NCBI RefSeq assembly: GCF_026914185.1
Contig: NC_070566.1
Location: forward strand, 3,038,001-3,102,000
DNA from: Puccinia triticina
Taxonomy: Eukaryota > Basidiomycota > Pucciniomycetes > Pucciniales > Pucciniaceae
DNA length: 64,000 nucleotides
Direction: 5' to 3'
This document shows positions 10,211 through 22,628 of this stretch, in pieces; positions within the stretch are counted from its first letter, which is position 1, and each line of letters starts with the position of its first letter. The notes beneath the pieces were generated by a model, which saw nothing but the letters and a program-made list of their open reading frames with translations, did no database searches and was not told the origin of the DNA. Made by a program: the position numbers and the translations under genes.

Positions 10211-12990
10211 TCACTTCAGCTAGCTTGAAGCTGACCCAACAAATGTGTCTGCCCACTCAAAATAGCCTTGGTCAGCTAACCTGCCCACAAACCCGGAATT
10301 ATTTGACCAGAGAATTTAGAAAACAAATGTGAATGCTCTCAAGCAGGAGAAGAACATGTTATTTTTCAGATGTGCAGTTGGCAAGATAGCAACAACAACA
10401 ACAACCACCAGGAAAAATCAATTGTCACCAGAAATCAGGTGACAGCTGAAAAAATTCAGAAGACTAGGAGTTTTATTTCTTCTAGTTAGAATCTGTATTT
10501 ACAATTTTACTTTTGTTTTCTTTTAGTTAATAAAGAAAAGTTTATTTAGGATTTACCTAGGAGCAGGCAACTGGCCGCTCTTTCTGATGATTGTGAGAAA
10601 AGAGATGATACAATTGAGACTGTGGTTGGGCGGATTGTTCTGAGTCAATCCGAATATCCCAGTTTCTGTCAGTTCTCATTCAATCGTCTTTTTCTCTTGA
10701 TAGACGCTTTGGTCCTTACGCTAGGTGCGCCTTTGAGCCCTTAGGGTCCGTTTTGTTTTGCTTTGGCAAAGCGACGTAGAAGCAGAGCAACGTTATCTGA
10801 GTTATAAGATTGCTCATGAGTCTCTTGTCTCGCAGCCTTGGCTCTGATCTTTTTAACTCACCGATTGTCTTTCCTGCTGATTGCAAGGGATTGGTTATGT
10901 TGATCTCGTCCTTGTTGAGTTTATCTAAAGGAGTTGGAATGAGGCATTAGCGCTCATCTAGTCAGTTTTAAGAGAGAAGTTATCAGCTGCTCACCTTTGG
11001 TGCTGGCTGATATTCTGGCTCTTAGTGACTGGGGGCCGGGATTTTCCACGAGCCTAACTTTATTGCTTGGTGGTGTCGAACCTGCATACATCAAATTTGA
11101 TGTGTCAGTTTTGCGACCCCACGCGGCTATTTTGGACTGCGGAAAAGGTTTGCTTTGCTTACCATTATCCGCAGCTGAAGGAGCTCCCGGCCGCTTTCCC
11201 AATTTATGGGTGCTGCACCGTTTGCCTAGGTGTGATTTCTCACAACATCAAGCAACAATGGCTGTAACTTTTTTCCAGCTCTGGCACTACCATAACTAGG
11301 CTACAATGGCCCCTTTCTTTCCTACAGGGGGCTGTACATGTGGCCAACTGTGCAACTGGTGGGTAGCTCAGTGGGCTTAGGCTGATGTCACCTGTAGTCC
11401 AGTGACATTTTATTTTTCCTGGTGAACAACAAAGTAGAAACTGAAGTACAAACATGAAATAATATGGAAGAGATTAAAATTGGATCTTGAAGTGATTGCA
11501 AGTGGATCTTGAAGTGATTGCAAGTGGATCTTGAAGTGATCAAAATTGGATCTAGTTGAATTGATCAAATTTGGATACTCAAGTTGGATCACAAATTAGT
11601 GATTCAAAATTTCAACATTGAGATGAGAGGTTGATGATCAAGTGTCTGACTTGCTGGTTTCCTTCAGATAAATTGATTTTTTTCTTTGAGCTTGGTTGGT
11701 CATCAAGGAGTGGGTAATGGATCAAGTGAATTGAATAACTGGGTGCTGGGCACAATTGGAAATTAAAATTCCATAACCATTGATTTGTAAGAAGATGATG
11801 AGGGTTTGTAATGGTGCATGGTGTATATGAATGGAGATTATTGAACTGGACCAGTAGTTGGACTATAAGATTTAGAATAAATCATGCGCATTATTGTAAA
11901 TATGATATGGATCACATCTTGTACAACCTCCACAGGTTTCACACAAAAAGCGGCCTGAATGCTGACATGCACCTACTTCTTTACTACTCAAATCAGTAAG
12001 CTTATCTGCTTTCTTTACAGATTCAGGAAGTCTGGTAACAATTTCAGAAGTTTGGACATCTTTGAGAAGCTGGTTTTTAGAAAGTAGTAAAAAAACTATT
12101 ATAAGTTTCATGGTATCTTATAAGCTTGATAGGCTTTTCTGAGGTAGGGCTTTCATCTGTTTTAAGCTACCTAATGATGATTTGGTAAGGCTGGGGTAGA
12201 TGATTTTGTGTGGCAAGCACCAGATGGAGGGGGGAATGGATGGGAGCAGGGCCTGTGTGATTTTTGCTTACAGCCATGCCGAGATTTATGGTGTTTGCTT
12301 ACAGGCTGATACAGCCATGCGTTCCCGCAATCCCGCTTTTGCCAACTCCGTCTGACTTCTGTGATCAGAAGAATACAGCATATGTTGTTCTCGCCTAATC
12401 CTTTGTTGATCAAGAAATGTGATCCCAAACTCGTTGGCTGAGGTTGCTACTTCAGATAGCCACTGGCCCACTCTATTTCAGATGACTGAAACTCGTGGTT
12501 ACCACACAGCGTGCTTATACTTTGCATTAAAGCCAACGCGGGTTCGGGTAGTACGGGATGCAGCTTCAGTCAACAGACTCCTGATTAAAACGCACATATA
12601 CGTTGCAGTAAGCTGGTGGATGATCCAGTGGTACGGGATCCAGCTGAAGTGGATGGAGACGTGTTTCAGGCGGCCCTTATGAGTGTCGCAAGGAGGGTTG
12701 CTCGAGGGGATATTAGCCGGTAGGGAAAAAAAGGCAACGGGTTTGCAGGAGGATATCTTGAGAAAACTTGATGTCATTTCTGGGACCCTTGCAGAGGTTG
12801 ATTTACACCCAAATAGTCTAGACTTTTGCCGGGATAGCTTGTGAGGCTCCCATCTGGGGGCCCCGCAGATCTCAACGGGCAGTCACCCAATTGGAGGACG
12901 GTTCCGTTAAATGTTCATTTGGATGAACATATTGCTAGACTGCAAGTCCTGCGTGCAATTAACGTGCCAGATATGAGCTAGGAACGATGG
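10211..12990 (+). pseudogene. Decayed coding relic of a probable transposable element, plus non-coding spacer
   Basis: Plus-strand fragments with protein-like composition (about 10640-11300 and 12570-12980) are broken by several stops and frame changes. One fragment ends with a basic ARRVARGD-type sequence before a TAG at about 12720. I recognise no domain. Between them (11400-12540) is AT-rich DNA with a short triplicated GTGATTGCAAGTGGATCTTGA-like unit (cut here to its first bases) at about 11480-11550. No intact gene. Confidence 0.3.
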
Positions 12991-14080
12991 GATGTTGCTG
13001 CTCAGTGCTAGGATTATGCGGTCGATGCTTTCTGACTTGGCAGGCGATCTGCTTAAGAATATGCCGCCATGAAGCAATATACCATCAAGTGGTTGGAATG
13101 GTTGTGCACCAGCCAGAACAAACAACCATTTCTAGAAATCCAATGACAACCAAATTACCCTCGGTCCAAGGCACAAATTTGATCAGCCAACTGGCCATCG
13201 CCTGCTTCCTTCCGAGGCCCGGCAGTTTATGTGGACGCTCGAGGCATGTCTCAGCCGCCGGGGAGAGGCGAGACTCCGAAGGCCGCAGCCGACGTTCCAC
13301 AGGCCTCAGCCGAGACCGCGAATTCTCGTTCGAAGCGGGCCCTGGTGGCTTGTCTCGAGACTGCAAAGGTCGAGCACACGATCCTCGCCAGAAAGCCAGG
13401 GCTAGAAAACGTGAAGATAGGTTCCCTGCTCTCAACAAAGTATTGAGCCTTTTACTATTGAGGTAAGGTGCCACTGGCGAACTCTCTATGCCAGTACCTG
13501 CACAGCCCTCAGGGCCCTCAAGTAGCCATACTGACTGGTGTGACTGGCGACAGTACTCCAACAACCCCGACTCGTCGCGTGGCCTTGGCTCGAGCCTCCG
13601 GCTGTCCTTGGCTCTTGACCTGCCGCTACTAGCGCTCCATCTCCCCAAAGACGTGGGAGGACAGAAGAAGACCCCAAAAAGGACAACGGCATCGCCACCG
13701 GAATGCTCGCTATGAATCTGATGCAGAAACCATTGGCACAGACCTCCATTTGAATGATGGAAGATTGCAAACAAACCAAAGAGACTTAAAGCTAAGCCGA
13801 GGACAGGCCAGAGGCCGAGGAGCAGGCGGCTGTAAAGGAAAAAGCTGGGCAAGACACCTTATTACGGCACGCCAGGACCGGGAAAAGGTCAAATCAATCT
13901 TGATGACCGGGAATCTTTGTTCATTGGCTCCCTTTGTGAGGAATTCACTTAAAATAGTGGTCTTGCATAATCCCAGCCAAAGTCACTTATGGCTTTATGT
14001 TTATGCATTTAAGATTTCAATTTTCAAGACCACTAATGAAGACAAGGTATTGGCCACTACAGTAGACATGTAGCTTGTTA
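12991..14080. pseudogene. Decayed arginine-rich coding relic, unrecognised
   Basis: The plus strand reads as protein-like in patches (LLPSEARQF then a repeated RP/RRP-rich part at 13200-13420, and a second patch 13490-13900) with intervening stops. The minus strand is open for 255 codons (13085-13852), but its sequence looks like a shadow of Arg/Ser-rich plus-strand codons. No family recognised. Most likely an old retroelement or duplicated gene fragment. Confidence 0.25.
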
Positions 14081-15287
14081 GTTGATTTTTTGGGGGGAAG
14101 GATATCCACTGATTCACCTATGATATTCAGTCCAGAAATGACTCTGAAAATACAGGTGTTACAACTTACCAATGCCAGAGATACCTAAGAAATTTGATTA
14201 TTCCTCATTCAATTCTACTACTCAGAGACTACAAGGTGTGATCAATCTAATTCTGTTGTGCTTATTAATGATGCTAGAAAAGTGATTCAAAGAAGGGAGT
14301 GAGGCAAATAAGAGAAGATGCAGAGTTTTAACATTGGGTAAGAAGGACTCTCATTTTCATTGTGGCTCTTTCACAGATAAAGTGCCCAGGACACCTACAT
14401 TCACCTAATTCTTTGAGGTTCCTCAAAGTTGGGTGACACAAAATCCTAGCATCATATACTCTTTGACTAAATGTCAAAAAGTTGATATGGATTTTTTTAA
14501 TGTGATCTAATACTATCCCTCTACCCCCCACAAATTGGTCCATATCATTTTTTCAACAGTGAACTTGAACTCATAAGACTTGAAATTTTTATGTTTTCAA
14601 CTTTGAGAACCTTATTTACTATACAATTACAATGTGCTTATGTTCATTCCACTTCATATTCAGTCAAACCTAATTGCAACTGCAAATACATTGGAGGACT
14701 TCCTCTCAAGTCTGGGAGCCTGCCAGATCTCAATTTACACACGCATACTCTTAATTTTTGGTAGAAGGGAAAATGTTTTCCAAAGCCTACAGCTCATGAC
14801 TTTCATGTGCACTGATTGCTGATTTGGTAGATGTCTTAAATTAGGAGTTAGAGGGGCTCTCTAAATGCCAACATAAAGTCCTCCATGGTATTTATATTCA
14901 TCTGTAGTCAGTGTGTCCCGGTACTGGCTCCCTTCCTTCCTTCCAAAGATTGGGGACAGATACCAAGTGGCCTTAGCTGATCAGTGATGTGTTTCTTGGC
15001 GTCAGATAAGACTCAAAGGACACCAAACCCTTTGCAACTTTCCAGGAGGGGTGCAGTAAAGTGCATCTTCAACTGATGTTTATAAGCAGAGTCGTATGAT
15101 TTGGACTGAGCGTAAGCCAATTGTTGAAAAATTCAATATGGATAGGCATTTTGTACATTTCATCATTGACAAAAGGGGCTCAACTCGACTCGGACAAGGC
15201 ACATATTCCACAAGAAGAGCGGTTTGATTCATGATTGATGGAATGGAACGGAGAAGATGCACTCCTGAAGTTGCTTATGTATCAGAT
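14081..15287. other. AT-rich spacer, nothing recognised
   Basis: No open frame above about 70 codons and no repeat structure or RNA gene was seen. It ends at the 9 bp target duplication of the foldback element that starts at 15298. Confidence 0.5.
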
Positions 15288-15297
15288 TTTAATTTAC

Positions 15298-16713
15298 GGA
15301 CTTACTTCGCGCACTGCGGAAAACTCTTTGCGCACTGTGGGGGTCGTTGTCTCGACGTCCCGCCCCCAGTGCGCGCTTTCGCCACGGCTCTTCGCGCACT
15401 GCATTTTCCGCCAAAAAAACGGCTTGCATTTCTTGAGATATTTTTTGATGAATCAATAGAATGGCTTTTTATGATCCCCCTAAAAAATAATCAAGTCATT
15501 TAGGGGTCTCCTTGAGCCTAGAGAAAATTGACATGAAAAAATCATATTTTAACGCGGCAGGGACCTGTAATATCGCTTCCTGTGCCCCAGTAGCCCCAAA
15601 AATTTCACAGTATCATGGCACATGTGCAAATTCATGACCTGATAATTTTCAAAATTTTTCCCAGAGATATAAGGGGTGCGCGGCAGGCTTAGTAGGAAAA
15701 TTACTGCTAACTGTATAGCTTTTTTGTTACACACCCAAACAGTCCCAAAATTTCAGAAATGTTTTCATTGTGGATATCATCCGCGCCATAAATTTCTTGG
15801 CAATAGTGTGTCATGATAACATGAGATGTAGTGCGGCGGGCTCAGTTGGAAAATGACTGCTAACTTATCTCATGTTTTAATGACACACTATTGCTAAGAG
15901 CTTTATGGCGCGGAGAATATGCAAAATTGAAACATTCCTGAAAATTTCAGACTGTTTCAGCGTGTAACAAAAAATCTATACATGTAGCCGCCATTTTCCT
16001 ACTAAGCCCGCCGCGCACCCCTTATATCTCATGTTATCATGACACACTATTGCCAAGAAATTTATGGCGCGGAGAATATCCACAATGAAAACATTTCTGA
16101 AATTTTGGGACTGTTTGGGTGTGTAACAAAAAAGCTATACAGTTAGCAGTAATTTTCCTACTAAGCCTGCTGCGCACCCCTTATATCTCATTTTATAATG
16201 ACACACTATTGCTAGGAATTTCAGGGAATTAATTTAAAGCATATTTCTCTGTGCTCTCAAAATTTTTTACCTTTGTTGTGTGTAACAAAAAAGTTATACA
16301 TATACGCAAAATAATAAACGCAATACCTATTTGGGCTAAAGGAAAGCTGGTGAAAATTCTGAAAATTATCAGGTCATGAATTTTCACATGTACCATGAGA
16401 CTGTGAAATTTTTGGGGCTACTGGGGCACAGGAAGCGGTATTACAGGTCCCTGCCGCGTTAAAATATGATTTTTTCATGTCAATTTTCTCTAGGCTCAAG
16501 GAGACCCCTAAATGACTTGATTATTTTTTAGGGGGATCATAAAAAGCCATTCTATTGATTCATCAAAAAATATCTCAAGAAATGCAAGCCGTTTTTTTGG
16601 CGGAAAATGCAGTGCGCAAAGAGCCGTGGCGAAAGCGCGCACTGGGGGCGGGACGTCGAGAAGACGACCCCCACAGTGCGCGAAGAGTTTCTTGCAGTGC
16701 GCGAAGTAAGTCC
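15298..16713. mobile_element. 1.4 kb non-autonomous foldback element with about 350 bp inverted termini
   Basis: The ends are long inverted repeats (about 15298-15650 and 16360-16713) that begin GGACTTACTTCGCGCACTGC. The 9-mer TTTAATTTA occurs on both flanks (15288-15296 and 16714-16722, one extra C on the left), suggesting a 9 bp target duplication. The core holds further copies of a ~165 bp unit (TTATGGCGCGGAGAATAT...GTAACAAAAAAGCTATAC), two in direct order (about 15855-16020 and 16025-16185) and one inverted (about 15660-15830). No transposase. Long termini plus a 9 bp duplication fit a Mutator-like (MULE) derivative; that class call is inference. Confidence 0.75.
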
Positions 16714-16910
16714 TTTAATTTATTTTCTATTCAAGATCATCATTTCAGATTGTGTATAATGGACGCGTAAACTGCTTCCACTTCATTGGCCAGCAATAGG
16801 TCTGCTATTTGATGAATGAATAATAATAAAGTGCTCAAAATTATGATATACATGGGATCAGGTGGCAAGGAGAAAAAACGGCGAAAAATATTTGAGCAGC
16901 CCTCAATGCA

Positions 16911-17702
16911 TCAATCAGATGTTTTGGAGATTTTATTTTCAGCTTCTCTGTCTTGATTCCCAACTAGTCCTGCTTCCCCGTTCTTCACACTTAACAGAGT
17001 CGATGCTTCAGATGTTTCGCCAACGGGGTCTTTTTCCTTCAAGTTTGGGATTTCTGGTTTTAGAATGTCGAACGCTTTCTTGGCGCCAGTGAACAGAGTG
17101 GAGACAGTCGACGACTTTTCCTTCTCATCTTCATACTTCTCTGCCGTTTTCGCTTTGTCCTTCGCCTCAGATGATCGATAGGGTGGCATCGGACGGTTTT
17201 CGGGGGTCTCGTTGTTGTTGCTGAGTGAGTGGCCGATCGTTTTGCTGGCTGGCGCTTTGGCTGTGTCCGTCCGAGACTTAGAAATTTGGGCATCAGGAAG
17301 CTCTCCGGGGCCGGTCTGACTCTTAGCTGGCCGAGAGGTCGAGCTCGAATCGAAGTCCTTTGAAGGCCCTTTGAAAGCTACCTTCTGAGGTGGAAATTTC
17401 CCCGTAGATCCAGCTTTCAAGCCCTTGGTAAGCTTGCGAACAAACGACGAACTGCTCCGTTTTTGTATCTTCACATGCATAGCTTCTCTCCCACTGAGGG
17501 CGATCGGCTTTGCTCGAGGTCTCTACAAAAAGCGATCAGGATAACAGAATATACCTTTGGTCAATCAATCGAGACAACCTGAGCTCCTAAGTCTAGCAAG
17601 TTGCGGTGCCTGCAGTACATGTTTGTTGGCACTTACTTTTTCGTGTCCATTTGCTCTGGAAAACAGAAGCACGGACATGGCCAGGAGTAAGACAAATCGC
17701 AT
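16911..17702 (-). CDS. Secreted protein, 225 residues, effector candidate
   Basis: Exons are 17637-17702 and 16911-17522, with a 114 nt GT-AG intron at phase 0. Exon 1 encodes a classic signal peptide: MRFVLLLAMSVLLFSRANG, then HEK. The mature part begins RPRAKPIALSGRE and is basic at first, then Ser/Lys/Glu-rich and probably disordered, with no cysteine pattern and no recognised domain. The KR formed at the exon junction could be a processing site. The signal-peptide exon is too short for simple ORF finding; it was chosen because splicing restores one frame. In a rust this profile is typical of an effector candidate, which is inference. Its upstream neighbour is the foldback element at 15298-16713. 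Confidence 0.65.
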
Positions 17703-18842
17703 GGTTAAGTCGATATAGGTATAGATAGTTTTTAAGCCGAACACAAGCCCGTTGAGTTAGGCCGAAGTCAGGATGGGGAGTATGCCGTGAGCTTGGAGCT
17801 ACAGCCGCTTATTATCCTCCGTTGTTGACCCGTCCTCTGGCCTGGGGTCCTATGCAAGTCAATGACAATGGATACTCGATACGCCATTGAATGGCCGATA
17901 GACATATCAAAGGAAACCCCATCCCGCGCTTGGACGAGCCTTGGAGTGGTCGCTAGAACTAGCAGAATATCTTCGGTGAAGTTGTATACATATCAAGTCA
18001 CAACATCAGCGGTTTTGAATAAATACGTTGACTACGAGTGGTGGTACTAGGACTAGTTCAGGGGGAAGGCACGCGAGCTGAGTCATCGGAGCAACAAATC
18101 CCGGACTTAACATAATTATTTTAAAGGTCCCAGCCTCCTCCGACTTACAAACTAAGACGCTTTTCTGGCGTGAGCCAGATCCAAGGTTTGGTGGGAGTGG
18201 CATTCTTTCCATTACCACACTACCACAACTTCGATTTTCTACAGAGTCTAATTGCTATATTTTGATTTTTGGTACATACTTTTTTCCTCTTTTTTCACTG
18301 TAAAAGCTTGCTTGCATCTGAAAAAAATATATATTAGAAGTTCAAGATTTTGAACTTTGAGATTCTACCTGTACCTTATGACAAGGACCGAGCGCAGTCA
18401 TACCTGAGTTGCAAAAATGAAGGAGTGAGAATACATAAAAAAAAAAAAATAGGCATGGTAAGCATTCATAAAAACAAACCAACAAAGAGATATGATGAGT
18501 GGAATAGAAGCTAGGAGAGCCAAAGAGGCATGTTTACAATTGAAAATTTGATCTTGCAAGATCAAAAACACCACCCCTGGGATACACATATGACCCTCAA
18601 ACAAAGGCTTTGTTGCGCGGACCTTCATGCAAATTGGTTGTCCCCACAAAGAGGGGTTGCCTGTGCAATTCTGTTTTTTTACCCCTTCCAATCCAATCTG
18701 CTGTCACTGGTAGACTTGGGGGGCCATGTATGACTTCCGAACAGTGGCAGCCTGTAATCTATGTTACCTTTTCAACAAAAAAGAAGTATAAGCATATGCT
18801 TAATATTTTGGAAGTTGAAAAATTGACTCCGAAGAATTAATA
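17703..18842. other. Promoter region of the secreted-protein gene, then spacer
   Basis: The first ~150 bp should hold the promoter of the minus-strand gene at 16911-17702. The remainder is AT-rich with only short open frames and no recognised feature. Confidence 0.45.
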
Positions 18843-19862
18843 AATTGACTCCCAAAAGGTGTTTACGTCACGCGGAATGCCTCTGGACATCCTTCCCCGG
18901 TCCGCGGGACCAAAGTTTTACCCGCGCGCATTTTGGGAGTTGGAAAATTAATTCTACTCTCCAGAATGGGAGTCGGAATTTTAATTTCACAAAAAATGAC
19001 GGAAAATAAAGAAAAATTTATACCTCTGCACTGGGGCACCTAAAGCCCCCCAAAATTTTACAGCAGCCATAAAGCACTCTGAATAGCACCTGATGAGCTT
19101 CAGGGCATTGGCACACCCCAGGGAAGGGGTGTGCTACTGTGGGTCTAATTTGGTGGATTTCCTACTAGGGAAATCCGCCAAAGCCTTAGCTACAGTGCCC
19201 CAAATCCCCGCAAAATTTCACAGTGGGCATAAAAGCCTCTGAAAGGCACATGTTGAACTTCTTGGAAGTAGGAAGCCCCAGGAAAGGGGTGTGCTACTGT
19301 AGGTCTCATTTTCATTGGGGGGGGGGGGGCAAAGCCCACCAGAATTTTACAGGTGGGAGAAATCCCTCTCAAGAGTAAATGGTGAGCTGCATGGCATTAG
19401 AACAACCCAGGAATGGGGTTTTCACTGTGGGTCTATTTTGGCGGATTTACTACAAAGGAAATCCGCCAAAACCATAGCCACAGTGCTCCAAAGTGTCCCA
19501 AAATTTTACAGAATTGGTTAAATTAATATGTATCCAGCTAGGCAGTAACCCATGAACCAATTTGTTTGAGGTGGCTGTTAGTAAATCCACCAAACTAGAC
19601 CAACAGTGCACACCCCATTCCTGTGGTGTGCTAATGCCATGCAGTTCACCATGTGCTATCAGTACTGAGAGGGTTCCTGACCACTGTGAAATTCTGTGGT
19701 ATTTTTCTGCTTCAGTGAGAAGATTTATCTTTATTTTTATCTTTTAATTCTTGGTAAAATTACATTTCCAACTCCCATTCTATGTGTGGTAATTAGATTC
19801 CAACTCCCAAAAATTATGTTTTGGGATTCATTGTTCAGAATGCAATTTTTGGGAGTCAATTA
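18843..19862. mobile_element. About 1.0 kb non-autonomous inverted-repeat element
   Basis: The ends mirror each other: AATTGACTCCCAAAA at 18843-18857 and its complement at about 19846-19862. Further AACTCCC/GGGAGT motifs lie just inside both ends (18945-18975 and 19765-19810). The core has at least three diverged ~150 bp repeats sharing CAAAATTTTACAG and GGGGTGTGCTACTGTGGGTC (19050-19500), followed by an inverted piece (19560-19690). A G-run of 12 lies at 19317-19328. No coding capacity. No clear target duplication was found. Confidence 0.6.
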
Positions 19863-21060
19863 GTTAAGCCCCTACATGTATCATATATTTTCACTGGTGC
19901 TATCAGGAAGTACTTGGGCTTGAGGTTCATGCTTTGGATTGGCAGTGGCAGAGCTGCCTTGGCACATAGTTCAACATAAAACCCACAAAGGACAGAATGA
20001 AATAAAGATTGAAAATAACTTGGTCAAGTGGCTGGGATAAGATGTTTTGATGTGGAAGGTTAAAATAAGGGCTTCAGGAAAAACTGGCCAGGAAATATTT
20101 TAGTGTTTACTCCCTCCAGCAAGCCATCTGCCTATTAAAGGAGGGGACTTGATTGAGCCAGAAAAAGGGATTACTGTTTCACTTTTCCTGCGGGCTTCAT
20201 CTGCCAACCAGGCTTCATAGAATTTATCTGTTTCTGTTTTTAGCCACTGTTTTCTTCCTGATTCAATTGAAAGCCATGCAAACTTTTTGATACGTTTTTT
20301 CTTGGATTCGCTCATTCCTGGATGCTTTTATTCAAGCCATTCATCCAAGGTCCTGTTTGAGGTTTTTCAAAACATTCAGATGTTGGTAGACTTAGACCAA
20401 TTGATTCCCTGATAGACAAACAGAAGCTGAGGATAAGAGCTTACATATATTTGAGTTCGGTTGACCAGTGATTTAAAGTCCGTGTAAATTGTTCACTTTG
20501 GATATGTGGGTCTTGAGACCTTGATTGACCAATAAAAACAAAATGGTAAGAAAGTTAGGCCCAAAATTTTTGACAGAAGAGAAATAACATCAAAGGGTGA
20601 GGACCAGAGAACAAACCATTCTTTGTCTGGTCCTGCAGGTGGAATGCGGGACATTGATTTCAGGAACTCCCCGGGTTGAGCAAATAGCTCTTGGGCAAAC
20701 ATTGCTCTAAGACAGAGGTTGAGGGATCAGAAAATACTCATCTCCAATGAAGCTCAGCCGAACCATCATGGCTGGTCATGTCTGTTGAGTAATTGAACCA
20801 GGCCCCGATTTTTGAGACAAAAAAAGAACCCACCCATACCACTTTACTGCAGAATCCGCCCTCCAACGCTCCAAACCTGTTATTTGGGGACTAATGATCT
20901 GGAGGACCTTGAAATCTCTAAAAACAAGTTTCTTTAGTTCACGTGACAAGTGTCCAACGATAAAAGAATAAGAATAGGCCTGCTTTGATCATGAACCAGG
21001 CTACTCACACCTTTTTGCCTTGCCATCAACCCACTCAACTGATCCAGGAGGTAGGTCGAC
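19863..21060 (-). pseudogene. Spacer with two unrecognised minus-strand coding fragments
   Basis: Minus-strand frames 20100-20315 (starting MSESKKKRIKKFAWLSIESG) and 20493-20702 (starting MFAQELFAQPGEF) have coding-like composition and lie in order, but I find no splice path joining them. They could be relics of one gene or transposon. The rest shows nothing recognisable. Confidence 0.25.
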
Positions 21061-21409
21061 ATGTATTTCTGGTCCATGGCATGTTTTACTGAGTATTATG
21101 TATGGTTCTTTGCGGTTTTTGGGATTGTTATAGAGGCCATCGAGCTCACCTGGTTTTTCTCTGCGTACAATGGGTATTAGTTATACTTTATCAAATATCT
21201 ATGTATGTATTGGCAGGATAGGGGAATTGGATATATCACAGCCTATTTGGCTGATCGGCGATTTAACAAAAAAACACTCACATGATGGAATACCCTTGAC
21301 CTTTCGTACCATCGGCTGTCCTTACCATATTTACGCCTACGTTGGGTGCTCTGTTTGCAACGAGTCACATCGGATTTCAGAGTGGCATAGATCAAGAGTG
21401 GAAAAATGA
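21061..21409 (+). CDS. Possible small two-exon gene, about 100 residues
   Basis: An ATG at 21061 opens an aromatic hydrophobic stretch (MYFWSMACFTEYYVWFFAVF). Excising a ~43 nt GT-AG intron ending in TTGGCAG at about 21214 would join it to a frame ending at 21407-21409 that contains a CxxC-type CSVCNE motif. The intron is shorter than others in this window and the model has no homology support. It could be chance. Confidence 0.2.
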
Positions 21410-22628
21410 GCTGATCTTGCTCAAACATGTTGGTGCTTCCATTGATGCTCGCTTACTAGGTTACTTGGCTGGACTCGGAGTAATAATTGGAAAGTCTGCC
21501 GGAGGAAAAAGCACATAGCAGACTAAATTTGAGGAACTTGTCTTCACAAGTGAAGTTTGACGCTTACAGAGGAACATCCAGCTTTTCCGTGCGCTTCCAC
21601 AGACTTGGACGCAAGCATCGTCCATGTGAGCAAGAGATTAGGACCAAAAGCGTTAGCAGCGCACCAGGATGAAGAAACATTCTAATTGTCTGCTTTTTAG
21701 CGACCCGAGGCTTCGAGACGGGGATAGAGCTGGATCAGAAGTGCTTCGAGTGCTTGATTATCGTGGGGTAGGTGAATTGAGACCGGAGCTCAACAAGAGG
21801 CTCTTGTAAGACATCCAGCACTCGATACTGAGCGGCGTATGTCTCATTGGTCGACACATGAAGGAATCATCCAGATCCCGGCCCCTCGTAAGAAAAAATC
21901 AGGAGAAGGAACTGGTTTCAGAGCTCTCTGCAGAAGAGAACCCAACCCTTTACATACAAGCCCCTCGCTTCAGAGAGCTTCAGAGTGAGAAGGGTGAAAC
22001 ACCGCCAGGCGCCTCACGGGCTCAGCTTCGCGGCTCGCGAGGACGGTGCGAGGGTGGCCACTATATGGCGCGGGCGTCCTACGGTACGCAAGGGGGTTAC
22101 TTTCCACAGGAAATAACAAATTTCCAGTGTGTCCAGCCCCACGCAAATTCCAGCTGTTCAGTGCAAAAAAATTGCTTAAAGTCCCGCACCTCCTCCCCAT
22201 CCTCCGTATACCGCATCACCCGCCATCACTCGGTGTAAAAATGGAAGAGAAGATTGAAAGAATCATTGCGCAAGAGAGATCATCATGAAGAGATGAAGTT
22301 CGAGTGAGCCAGATCATAAGGACTTGATCAAACTTAATGGGAGACGTTATATTTCATCGTCAAGGGAGAAAAAGAAAGAGGGGCGTGAAAGAAGGTAATT
22401 TTGGATGTATGTACACAAGCAAAAACATATTGACATGCATCTGAGACCTTCACAGTCTTTTTTTTGGATTGTGTGTACATAGTGAGAATGAATGGAATAA
22501 TGGCTGCTAGCTTATGTCGGAGAGGTCATGTAGGGGAGGTAGAAGGGTGGAGGTTAAGAGAATCGTTTGATGACTAAACACCATGCAAGAAAGAAAGAAG
22601 ACAGTGTCAAGATTATTAGAAAGAAAAA
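21410..22628. other. Intergenic, no gene recognised
   Basis: The longest open frame (21858-22238, plus) has no domain or codon signal that I trust. The right part is downstream of the TAM41 stop at 22629. Confidence 0.45.

Noticed and set aside
13085..13852. 255-codon minus-strand frame
   Set aside because: No signal peptide continuity or domain; looks like the complement of an Arg/Ser-rich decayed plus-strand sequence.
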